Virus record (IMG/VR): IMGVR_UViG_3300029893_000019
Coordinates: 1,149 to 43,170 of that record
Source of the DNA: a virus
Length of the DNA: 42,022 bases
Reading direction: 5' to 3' (one strand)
The stretch's first letter is position 1; every line of letters begins with the position of its first letter. Made by a program: the position numbers and the translations under genes. The notes under the pieces were generated by a model, which worked only from the letters and a program-made list of their open reading frames with translations, searched no databases and was not told where the DNA came from. This document shows positions 1-7,250 of this stretch, piece by piece.

Positions 1-1922
1 CGACGTACTCTGTGGTGGGCACTGTGGGGGCCGATGCCAGCACCTCATACTCGATCCTATCCACATATGTAGTACAGGAGTCTAGCCTAGCGCAGTACGC
101 GATTCGCGGGGCTGTTGCTTCTGACAATCCGGCTAGTTACGGGGTCGTAGGCACGGTCCAGCAGGACGCTACAACGGTCTTCCAGATACTGCCCACCATC
201 TCTATCTACGATACGGCGGATCGCGGCACGCTCGACCTGACTGGGTGCTCGGTGGTCCCCAATGGTACGACTCCGACCATCAACATCAAGAACCAGTATT
301 CCTGGGAAGAGAATGCCAGTGGGGCACGAAACTGTTTCTTCCACGTGACCGGCATGACCGGCATGCGCCCGGTATTCGACGTGGATCGCTCGAACATGGA
401 ACTTGCCAACTACACTGGCAAGTTCAAGTGGTCTTATACGGGCGAGCGCGGCACCTGGAACGACTTTACGACCACGACCCGGCAGACCTCACCGAACGTC
501 TACCGCTCGCAGCATGCGGACGCCTTCACGCAAGACCTCGTCTATGTCTCGATGGCCAACCCGTGGCGGGTCGGCTACACGTTGCCGTGGCTGCAGTCCC
601 TCGAATCGTCCGGCTTGATCGGCCCAGCGCCTTCTGGCAGTGGCTCCTACCAGTTCGAGACTCGGAGCGCCACGACAGACCATCAAGGCAACCCGATTGC
701 GGCGCAACCCCTGCTAAGCTTCAAGATCAGCAACGGGAATCCTCTTGCGCCTGACGGAAACCCGAAGCGCATACTCGTGTTGATGTCTGGGGTGCATGCG
801 GCTGAAGATGTGGGCATGTATGCCTTGAAGGGGGCGGTTGAGTTCTTGCTCTCCCCCGATCCCATGGCAGTGTCAGTACGCGATTGGTTCGATGCTGTCG
901 GCTATCCCGGGGTTGCCCAAGCAGGCCGCGCAGGCGGTGCCCAGCGAGGGGACTTTCAAACCTCCTACAAGTCCGCCGACGTGAACCGCGCGTGGGACGG
1001 CGCCCCGGTACTTGAGACGATCACCAAGCACAAGGCTGCAGTGCTGACCGATGTTGGGTCCGGCGTCCACATCTTCATGGACTTTCACGGCGACCACACG
1101 ACGACCGAGAACACCAGCTTCTTCGAGGGCTCAGCGGGTGACCCATATGGGGCAAAGTGGGATGCCGCCATCGACGCGCATCAGGTCACGACCATCATTT
1201 ACTCGTCGTCTACAGAGTATTCAGCATCTTGGTTCAAGTCGAATAAGTCTTGCCCTTACAGCCTAACTCCAGAAAGCAGTTATCTCGGTGAGTGGACCCC
1301 GGCCAATAAGGAAGCCTTCGGTGCTGCCCACATCAAGGCAATTAGCACCCTGATCGCTCAAGGTGAGTGGGGGCTGCCAATTGTTCAGTCGGACAGCACG
1401 GCGTCGTACTCCGTTATCAGCACTGTGGGGCGTGACGCTGAGGCATCGTACAACGTGCTGGCCACATCACAGGTCAGTGCCAGCAGTGCCGCAGACTATG
1501 TCGTGGTGGGGGCAGTCGCAGCCGACTCAGCGGCTGCTTATCAGGTCAGACAGGCGGTGCTCAGTGAAGGCTCAACGGCGTACGCTGTGCGTACCTCAGC
1601 CTTAGCGGAAGGACTGTCGTCCTACGCAGTCCGTACCCTTGCGGATGCTGATGCTCTGTCCGTCTACCAAGTTTTGTCGGCAAACGCTGTTACCGTCAGC
1701 GCTTTGGCGAGTTATCTAGTACGTGGTCTGATAACAGTGGATCAGCTCACGCAGTTCAACCTGGCCGGCATTGTTCTGCGGGACGTCAGCGCCTTGTACA
1801 GCATCCTACCGGATGCTGGAGCGCTCATCAGTGACCCACTGTACGTTGCAGCACTCCCTGAGCGGACTTTGACTGCCAGCCTGGCACCCAGAGTTTTCAC
1901 AATGACCTTTCCACGGAGTTAA
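1..1922 (+). CDS. M14-type zinc carboxypeptidase domain within a short-repeat structural protein (5' partial)
   Basis: The reading frame is open through the left edge and the repeat pattern continues there, so the true start is outside the window. Numbering from the GTG at 12, about 60 residues of tandem repeats come first. Each unit is about 15 residues, of the form A-Y-x-V-x3-V-x2-D-A. A globular region follows (about 65-455). It contains an M14 metallocarboxypeptidase signature: HAAE (H262, E265) and FHGDH (H359) as zinc ligands, NR (325-326) for substrate carboxylate binding, and E421 in TPESSY as general acid. More repeats then run to the C-terminus (about 460-590). M14 enzymes trim C-terminal residues or cleave peptidoglycan peptides; here the target is unknown. 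It lies just upstream of the portal, so it is probably a virion protein. The fold call is good; the role is inference. Confidence 0.75.
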   Translation, partial: TYSVVGTVGADASTSYSILSTYVVQESSLAQYAIRGAVASDNPASYGVVGTVQQDATTVFQILPTISIYDTADRGTLDLTGCSVVPNGTTPTINIKNQYSWEENASGARNCFFHVTGMTGMRPVFDVDRSNMELANYTGKFKWSYTGERGTWNDFTTTTRQTSPNVYRSQHADAFTQDLVYVSMANPWRVGYTLPWLQSLESSGLIGPAPSGSGSYQFETRSATTDHQGNPIAAQPLLSFKISNGNPLAPDGNPKRILVLMSGVHAAEDVGMYALKGAVEFLLSPDPMAVSVRDWFDAVGYPGVAQAGRAGGAQRGDFQTSYKSADVNRAWDGAPVLETITKHKAAVLTDVGSGVHIFMDFHGDHTTTENTSFFEGSAGDPYGAKWDAAIDAHQVTTIIYSSSTEYSASWFKSNKSCPYSLTPESSYLGEWTPANKEAFGAAHIKAISTLIAQGEWGLPIVQSDSTASYSVISTVGRDAEASYNVLATSQVSASSAADYVVVGAVAADSAAAYQVRQAVLSEGSTAYAVRTSALAEGLSSYAVRTLADADALSVYQVLSANAVTVSALASYLVRGLITVDQLTQFNLAGIVLRDVSALYSILPDAGALISDPLYVAALPERTLTASLAPRVFTMTFPRS

Positions 1923-1924
1923 GC

Positions 1925-2227
1925 ATGACCAAGAGATTCAGTGAGGTGGATGGAAGCGAAGAGGTCGTACTCACCTACGACTTTACTAATGGTCTAGCAG
2001 CCGGTGAGACCCTACTCACCCCGGCGGTCGAGGTGGTGGTGACCTTTGGTGAGGACCCCCAAGCTGCCAGCATCGTGGGCACTCCTCAGGTTGATGGCCC
2101 CAGGGTTTTGGTTCCAATCAGTGGACAAAAGGAGCCGATGGACTATAAGATCACCGTAATCTGCAGCACGAGCAACCCGAATAAGACGTTGGCCTTGGCA
2201 GGAGTCCTCCCTGTGCGAGCCGCATGA
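1925..2227 (+). CDS. small beta-rich structural protein
   Basis: A 100-residue protein starting at ATG 1925, three bases after the stop of the repeat/peptidase gene, with GGAG a few bases upstream. It alternates hydrophobic residues in the pattern of a small beta-sandwich (LTYDFTNGLAAGETL, then VEVVVTFG, then VLVPISG) and has no signal peptide or membrane segment. Similar small proteins occur beside fibre or head genes in siphophages, and some are called fibre-tail adaptors. That assignment is only a guess from the pattern. Its position between the peptidase/repeat protein and the portal suggests a virion component, possibly one that attaches its upstream neighbour. Confidence 0.6.
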   Translation: MTKRFSEVDGSEEVVLTYDFTNGLAAGETLLTPAVEVVVTFGEDPQAASIVGTPQVDGPRVLVPISGQKEPMDYKITVICSTSNPNKTLALAGVLPVRAA

Positions 2228-2238
2228 CCTAGGAGTAG

Positions 2239-3711
2239 ATGATGGCACGAGAAGACCAAGGCACTGAGATCCCCAAAGGGGTAGTTGACCGGGTAGTTGA
2301 GGGCCTGCGGTACATCGCTACAGGCAAGCCCCCGAGCGATGGGGGCCGCGGCAAACTGGAGACCAGCTTCTTCGGCCCACAGGAGCCTTTGAAAGAGCTG
2401 GCGCCTGAAGCGCGCTCTCGGCAGTTTGATTATCCGGTAGGCTACAACTTGAGTACTCGCCCTCGCGCTTACGAGGGCATCACTTTTCAGCAGCTGCGGA
2501 ATTTGGCGGACAGCTATGACCTGTTGCGCCTGGTCATCGAGACGCGTAAGGATCAGATTGAGTCCTATGAGTGGGACGTGGTGGCACGAGATGGGGCAAC
2601 GGTGGCAGATGCTGATCTTGATAAGGTCACTGCCTTTTTCCGTAGTCCGGATAAGGAGCACTCATGGAGCACTTGGCTGCGGATGCTGCTGGAAGACCTG
2701 TTCGTGATTGATGCTGTTACAGTCTACCCCCGCACCACCGCGGGGGGGCAGCTTTACAGCCTGGAGCTCATGGACGGAAGCACAATCAAGCGCGTGCTGG
2801 ATGCTACAGGCCGCACCCCTTTGCCCCCCGAGACCGCCTACCAGCAGGTACTGAAGGGCCTACCAGCAGTCAATTACACTCGGGAGGAGCTGGTCTACCT
2901 GATGAGGAATCCGCGCACCAGCCGTGTCTATGGGCTAAGCCCGGTCGAGCAGCTTGTCATGACGGTGAACATTGCCCTCAGGCGCCAAGTGTCACAGTTG
3001 CAGCACTTCACTGAAGGTAACGTCCCCGAGGCCTTCGCGGGCCTGCCGGACTCTTGGACGGTGGAGCAGGTGGAGCAGTTCCAAGTGTATTGGGACAGTT
3101 TGATGGAAGGGGACCATGCGCGCCGCCGTAGGATGCGGTTCGTCCCCTTCGACCCGAACCGCATCAAGTTCACCAAAGACCCTGAACTCAAAGACCTGTT
3201 TGATGAGTGGCTGGCGCGGGTGGTGTGCTTTGCCTTCAGCATCAGCCCCACGATGTTGGTCAAGGAGACCAACCGTGCCACTGCCGACACCGTACAAGAG
3301 ACTGCGAAGCAGGAGGGCTTGATCCCACTGCTCAACTGGCTCAAGTCGACGTTCGACATGCTGATTGCTGAACGCCTGGGGCACCCGGGTATAGAGTTCA
3401 AGTGGAAGCTGCAGAAAGACCTCGACCCTTTGATCCAAGCACAAGTAGACCAGATCTACTTGGGGTCCAAAGTGATCACTCCCGATGAAGTGCGGGAACG
3501 CTTAGGTATGCCTGAGCTGACCCCCGAGCAGAAGAAAGAACTGAATCCGCCTCCCCCGCCCGGCCTGAACCCCTTTGAGGCGCCTGGAGCCCAGCCACCG
3601 GGTAAGAAGCCTACTCCTCCCTTCGGTAAAGATCCTCGAAGTAAGGCACAGGGCAGGGATGGGGCGGACCTAAATGACCAAAAACAGCAGCAGAAAGGAG
3701 CTGGTGAGTGA
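2239..3711 (+). CDS. portal protein
   Basis: A 490-residue protein of the size and layout of HK97/Mu-type portals, which form the dodecameric ring at the capsid vertex through which DNA enters and leaves. Recognisable segments are LLRLVIETRKDQIESYEW near residue 95, typical of the portal wing, and a FTEGNVPEAF segment followed by a Q/W/E-rich helix near 260. The tail is proline-rich (PPPPPGLNP) and disordered-looking. Two ATGs are possible (2239 and 2242), both behind AGGAG at 2231-2235. The next gene overlaps its stop by 4 bases (GTGA). Terminase is normally just upstream of the portal; here that position is taken by the peptidase gene, so terminase lies further left, outside the window. Confidence 0.9.
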   Translation: MMAREDQGTEIPKGVVDRVVEGLRYIATGKPPSDGGRGKLETSFFGPQEPLKELAPEARSRQFDYPVGYNLSTRPRAYEGITFQQLRNLADSYDLLRLVIETRKDQIESYEWDVVARDGATVADADLDKVTAFFRSPDKEHSWSTWLRMLLEDLFVIDAVTVYPRTTAGGQLYSLELMDGSTIKRVLDATGRTPLPPETAYQQVLKGLPAVNYTREELVYLMRNPRTSRVYGLSPVEQLVMTVNIALRRQVSQLQHFTEGNVPEAFAGLPDSWTVEQVEQFQVYWDSLMEGDHARRRRMRFVPFDPNRIKFTKDPELKDLFDEWLARVVCFAFSISPTMLVKETNRATADTVQETAKQEGLIPLLNWLKSTFDMLIAERLGHPGIEFKWKLQKDLDPLIQAQVDQIYLGSKVITPDEVRERLGMPELTPEQKKELNPPPPPGLNPFEAPGAQPPGKKPTPPFGKDPRSKAQGRDGADLNDQKQQQKGAGE

Positions 3712-4112
3712 GTACCGACGCTGATGTAATCCAGGCACAGTTGAAGGCAATGACTGAGACCTTGTTGCACGTTCGGGCAACCGTGGATGCGATGAATGTC
3801 GAATTGAAGAAGATCTCAGTCCTTGAGGAGAAGCACAGCAACCACAGTCAAGCCCTTAGCCGGGCTTTTACTGAGATTGAGAAGTTGGAGGAGGCTCTGC
3901 TAGATCACCAGCGCCTGGATCAGGAGGACCACGATGATTTCAAAAAGACCATCTGGTTCACGAGTGGCTTTGCTGTTGCAGTATCGGTGCTCTGGACGGT
4001 CTTCGGCATCTACTTGTCCGATGCCGTCAAGGACACCATGAAGGGGGTTGCTGAAATGCGAGCCCATACTGCGGATCGAGCGGTGCACGTCCCGCCTCCT
4101 ATTGGGAAGTGA
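3708..4112 (+). CDS. coiled-coil protein with one membrane segment (possible holin/XhlA-like)
   Basis: A 134-residue protein starting at GTG 3708, which overlaps the portal stop, with AGGAG at 3697-3701. Residues 1-75 form a charged helical coiled coil rich in E, K and L. Residues about 81-103 form a single hydrophobic membrane segment, followed by a short polar tail. This layout resembles hemolysin XhlA-type phage proteins, which act with holin and endolysin. The next gene is a probable endolysin, which supports a role in lysis. A three-segment holin candidate also exists at 22.7 kb, so this could instead be an accessory or a virion membrane-interacting protein. Confidence 0.55.
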   Translation: MSTDADVIQAQLKAMTETLLHVRATVDAMNVELKKISVLEEKHSNHSQALSRAFTEIEKLEEALLDHQRLDQEDHDDFKKTIWFTSGFAVAVSVLWTVFGIYLSDAVKDTMKGVAEMRAHTADRAVHVPPPIGK

Positions 4113-4114
4113 CC

Positions 4115-4591
4115 ATGTACCTGACACTGATCGACTACTGGATGGGGCGGGACCTGTTGTACCCCGCAGAGCTGACCGATGAGATCAGGCAGAACGCCGT
4201 GGTCTTGTTGGGGCGCGTCAATCTAGTGCTGATCCTTGCCAAGAAGGATGGGGTAGCGCCTGGCATTGACGAGGTTACTGGCACTTACGTGGCCTCGGGT
4301 TGGCGGCCCAGTGCAGTCAATGATCGGACCAGCAACGCCGCGAAGGGCAGCACCCACCTCACGGCAGAAGGGATAGACCTTCAGGAATGTGCGGGGCGCA
4401 TGTTCGCCAGGTGGTGCTTGGCCCACTTGGATGTACTGGAGGCTGTCGATTTATGGATGGAGGACCCGCAGTGGACCCCCACTTGGGTCCATTTGCAGTC
4501 CAGGCCCCCGCGATCAGGCAACCGGGTTTTCATCCCAAGCACCAGGCCCCCGTTGATTGCGCGGCTGCCTGAACAGTTGAAACTTACCTAG
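4115..4591 (+). CDS. M15-family zinc peptidase, probable endolysin
   Basis: A 158-residue protein with the D-Ala-D-Ala/L-Ala-D-Glu peptidase (M15) pattern. SGWRP (61-65) precedes STHLTAEGIDLQ, giving H81 and D88, and WVHLQ gives H126. These are the three expected zinc ligands. The N-terminal half is helical and there is no signal peptide, so export would need a holin. Such enzymes cleave peptidoglycan stem peptides and are common endolysins. GGGAAG five bases upstream favours ATG 4115; a GTG at 4109, overlapping the previous stop (TGA 4110-4112), is an alternative start. It lies far from the holin-spanin cluster at 22.7-23.8 kb, which is unusual. A structural or maturation role cannot be excluded. 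Confidence 0.75.
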   Translation: MYLTLIDYWMGRDLLYPAELTDEIRQNAVVLLGRVNLVLILAKKDGVAPGIDEVTGTYVASGWRPSAVNDRTSNAAKGSTHLTAEGIDLQECAGRMFARWCLAHLDVLEAVDLWMEDPQWTPTWVHLQSRPPRSGNRVFIPSTRPPLIARLPEQLKLT

Positions 4592-4601
4592 GAGAAGAAC
4601 C

Positions 4602-6923
4602 ATGACCAGTATTGAGAAAGGTGACAAACCCGGCCATCCATTCAGGGGCAACCAGTACCAGACCAGAACAGCACGAGATTCAGAAACCACCAGGCTGCGC
4701 CTTGCCGAGCTTCTGGTCTCCCAGAGAGACCAGGTGGTTGGAAACAGCGTCGATGGTTGGAAGGTGTCAGACCCTCGAGTGATTGATGCTTACCAGATGA
4801 TGGAGTCTGCCCTGGGCGATGTTGGTACTATAGTCCACTACACCACTGATGGTGACCAAATAGTTGCAGCAGTGGGCTATCAACGCCGGGAGGCAGACCT
4901 GCATGTAGGATTCTTGGGTTCGCTCAGGCGCGGTGAAGGGGCGAAGCTTCTGTCTCGAGTAGAGGCTACTGCTGATCGAGAAGGGCTGCCGGTGACCTTG
5001 ATGGCCTTGAGTGGGTCGAAGCCCTTCTACGAGGCCCGCGGGTACACGGTGACCGACCCCATAGCCTTGGAGATGATTCGTATGCCCAAGCCGAAAGCCC
5101 GAAAGTTCGACTATACGCACTCTGGGGCCTGCCCTCATTGCGCTCAAAACGGCGCTCATGCAGTTTTAAAGGGTGCGCCTAAGTCACGGGTCAGGGATTA
5201 CGTCGAAAACGCAGCCAGCGCCCTTAAATCAGCGCTCCATGGGCTACTCAAGCAGTGGGGCAAGAAGTGGGCCAAGGAGCTGGCCCAGGCATTACCGGCA
5301 GAGAAAGGGGACAAGCCAGGCCACCCCTTCCGCGGCAAGAAGGACGCCTACGAGGACTATAAGCGGCACTTGAGTGTGGGGGGCAATAAAGTCGATCTCG
5401 GCCTACTGACGAAAGCCTCGACCAAGACGCTGGACGAGATCCTGCAAGACATCGACGTTGATGGATTCAGCATCGCCTTGATGGACATGGTCAGCCCGGC
5501 AATGCGTAAGGCCTTCAAGGACGGTGGACTGTCAGCGCGCAAGATGGTGGGCCTTGAGAATGATGCCCGTGAGATGCTGGACCTGATGGACGAGGATGCC
5601 CTTGACTTCGCCAGGCATCGGGCTGCTGAATTGGTGGGCAAGCAGATTGTGGACGGGAAGCTGCGCGAGAACCCCAACCCGAAGTGGTCCATCAATGAGA
5701 CGACCCGCAATGGCCTACGCAACCTGGTGTCCGAGGCCATCACGTTAGGCTGGGGCCCCGGGGAACTACAGCAGCGGATCCTCGACTCGTTCTTCTTCAG
5801 TGATCAGCGCGCCGAGATGATTGCACGGACAGAGTTGGCTCATGCTCATGTGCAGGGCACCCTCGAGGGCTGGCGGTCGACTGGGGTCGTGGCCGGCAAA
5901 CGTTCCATCCTTGCGGACACGCATCCTTTCGAGGATGTTTGTGACGAGAACGAACTGCAAGGGGTGGTGCCTCTTGATGAGCCTTTCCAAGATGGCTCCA
6001 TGGGCCCTCCGTATCACCCGAACTGCGTTCTACCTGATACGGAGCTTTCTGCGTTCGGGGTGCTTAAGGCGTATAAACGGTGGTTCGTAGGGGAAGTGGT
6101 CAGCCTTCTCTGTGAGGGAGACAACCACCTGACCGTCACGCCAAACCATCCGGTATTGACGCAGCGTGGTTGGGTTCCTGCGAGTCAGGTAAAGGCGGGA
6201 GACTACTTGTTTAAGGGTGTCCGGCCAGATCTTATCGTAGCCCTTATATCTCCAGACCACCACTACATGCCAACCCCGGCTCATGAGCTCTTTGACTCTT
6301 TGGTCCTCTCTGGTTCGGTGAGGCCCGTGGTACATCTGTCCGGAACTTCTGCATTCCACGGCGATGGAATCTCCGATAGCGAAGTCTACATTGTAGATAC
6401 CGATGGCCTTCTGAGGATAGATTGGAAGTCCCAGCTCAAGAAGCAGTTCGAGCATTTGTTGCTCCCGTTGACTAAGCTTCCGGGTCTTCTCATTGGTCTG
6501 GGCTCGAAGCTCTTTGGTCTGGACAGAGTCCTTGCGGCCGGAGCGGGCCAAGAAGGCGTGAGAAGCTATAGCGCGGCGTTCAGTAAAGTCCCGCTTGGAG
6601 TAAAGAAGGGCTTGGGCCTCAACCCCAGTCCGCAGGGAAAGACCCCGCCTCTTGAAATTTTTATTGATGGTGGCCGGGTGACAGTTGAGGCTCTTAGCGA
6701 GATCTACAGTGCTTTCTCCGGCGAGATAGCGCTGGTACAGGTTTTGGATATCAACGTCAGTGAATATCGGGGCCACGTGTATAACCTTTCAACAAAGGAT
6801 GGTTGGTACTTTGCAGATGGCCTTATCACGCATAACTGCTTGTGCGACATTGTGCCGGTGCTTGATGATGAGATGCCGGGCTACAAGAAAACAGACCTTG
6901 GGCTACTTGTGAAGGGCCACTAG
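4602..6923 (+). CDS. minor head/head morphogenesis protein (Mu F/SPP1 gp7-like) with GNAT-like domain and intein
   Basis: The 773-residue precursor would become about 502 residues after intein removal. From the N-terminus: motif KGDKPGHPFRGNQY (6-19); an acetyltransferase-like region (about 55-160) with RRGEGAKLL (acetyl-CoA loop type) and FYEARGY; CPHC (177-180); a second motif copy KGDKPGHPFRGK (235-246); then the head-protein domain. That domain contains the typical ARTELAHAHVQG helix and ends in the conserved HPNC motif. The intein (475-745) sits exactly inside this motif: YHPN, then intein, then CLCDIVPVL. Splicing restores HPNCLC. Gp7/F proteins bind the portal and enter the head with the DNA. 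SD AGGAG precedes ATG 4602. Whether the acetyltransferase domain is active is unknown. Confidence 0.85.
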   Translation: MTSIEKGDKPGHPFRGNQYQTRTARDSETTRLRLAELLVSQRDQVVGNSVDGWKVSDPRVIDAYQMMESALGDVGTIVHYTTDGDQIVAAVGYQRREADLHVGFLGSLRRGEGAKLLSRVEATADREGLPVTLMALSGSKPFYEARGYTVTDPIALEMIRMPKPKARKFDYTHSGACPHCAQNGAHAVLKGAPKSRVRDYVENAASALKSALHGLLKQWGKKWAKELAQALPAEKGDKPGHPFRGKKDAYEDYKRHLSVGGNKVDLGLLTKASTKTLDEILQDIDVDGFSIALMDMVSPAMRKAFKDGGLSARKMVGLENDAREMLDLMDEDALDFARHRAAELVGKQIVDGKLRENPNPKWSINETTRNGLRNLVSEAITLGWGPGELQQRILDSFFFSDQRAEMIARTELAHAHVQGTLEGWRSTGVVAGKRSILADTHPFEDVCDENELQGVVPLDEPFQDGSMGPPYHPNCVLPDTELSAFGVLKAYKRWFVGEVVSLLCEGDNHLTVTPNHPVLTQRGWVPASQVKAGDYLFKGVRPDLIVALISPDHHYMPTPAHELFDSLVLSGSVRPVVHLSGTSAFHGDGISDSEVYIVDTDGLLRIDWKSQLKKQFEHLLLPLTKLPGLLIGLGSKLFGLDRVLAAGAGQEGVRSYSAAFSKVPLGVKKGLGLNPSPQGKTPPLEIFIDGGRVTVEALSEIYSAFSGEIALVQVLDINVSEYRGHVYNLSTKDGWYFADGLITHNCLCDIVPVLDDEMPGYKKTDLGLLVKGH
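6024..6836 (+). mobile_element. intein (271 residues) inside the minor head protein
   Basis: Starts at Cys475 (CVLPDTELSAFG, block A). Block B follows: LTVTPNHPVL with the catalytic TxxH, then GWVPASQVKAGDYL. It ends with block F/G residues VYNLSTKDGWYFADG and the terminal LITHN directly before Cys746. All class 1 splicing residues are visible: Cys1, the block B Thr/His, the penultimate His, the terminal Asn and Cys+1. The flanking extein joins to HPN/CLC. There is no LAGLIDADG or HNH domain in this frame. The middle (about intein residues 80-220) contains FHGDGISDSEVYIVD and a leucine-rich helix. Almost the whole element is also coding on the opposite strand. Confidence 0.93.
6030..6776 (-). 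CDS. Vsr/DUF559-like (EDxHD-type) homing endonuclease encoded antisense to the intein
   Basis: A 248-residue protein on the strand opposite the intein. Start GTG 6776 is preceded by GAAAGG with an 8-base gap. Residues about 10-48 form a helix-turn-helix of the kind seen in phage homing proteins (YLAGESTVDLAKSLNC, then ATINKNFKRRGL). Residues about 105-185 form a small restriction-fold nuclease: YNVDFAIGD (D131), IAVECRSS (E141), MYHGPHRTREDQR (H150, H153, R154, D158), then GWHVVVVWRY. The D-x9-E spacing and the R/K-rich helix before GW match Vsr/DUF559/EDxHD nucleases. It is codon-aligned with the sense frame. Being inside an intein and of a homing family, it probably cuts intein-less alleles of the head gene. 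Expression and activity are inference. Confidence 0.8.
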   Translation of the reverse strand: MAPIFTDVDIQNLYQRYLAGESTVDLAKSLNCHPATINKNFKRRGLSLRTGVEAQALLYSKRDFTERRAIASHAFLARSGRKDSVQTKELRAQTNEKTRKLSQREQQMLELLLELGLPIYPQKAIGIYNVDFAIGDSIAVECRSSGQMYHGPHRTREDQRVKELMSRGWHVVVVWRYKGYDKIWPDTLKQVVSRLYLTRRNPTTLRQYRMVWRDGQVVVSLTEKADHFPYEPPFIRLKHPERRKLRIR

Positions 6924-6999
6924 TCCAAGTGCTTGCACTACAGTAACCAGGCCCATATCATCCAGTTTCAGAAACAGCACCTTAGTAGGAGGCGCACAA

Positions 7000-7230
7000 A
7001 TGAAGATGAAGTTTCCCGATGGGGTGACCCATCACTATGACGAGGCAGGCCAGCGCCACGAAGTGGTGCCTGGTTCCTTCCTCGAGGTCCCCGAGCACCA
7101 AGTTGCCGATCACTTGGCAGCCGGATTCACCAAATATGAGGCCCCCGCGGAAGCGGAAGCCCCGCAACCTGAAGTGGCGCCCGAGGGTGATGCTTCTGGT
7201 GGTGAGGGCGACGAGGCCGAGCAAGAGTAA
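7000..7230 (+). CDS. small acidic hypothetical protein
   Basis: A 76-residue protein with a strong SD (AGGAGG at about 6988) before ATG 7000. The N-terminal half (MKMKFPDGVTHHYDEAGQ, then FLEVPEHQVADHLAAGF) resembles the small proteins at 10128 and possibly 10312: an MK-x-P start, a turn, an EV segment, a short helix and GF. The C-terminal half is a disordered acidic/alanine tail (EGDEAEQE). Its place between the minor head protein and the prohead protease suggests a head-assembly accessory. I do not recognise a named family. Confidence 0.6.
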   Translation: MKMKFPDGVTHHYDEAGQRHEVVPGSFLEVPEHQVADHLAAGFTKYEAPAEAEAPQPEVAPEGDASGGEGDEAEQE

Positions 7231-7250
7231 CCACCAACAGGAGGCCCCGA

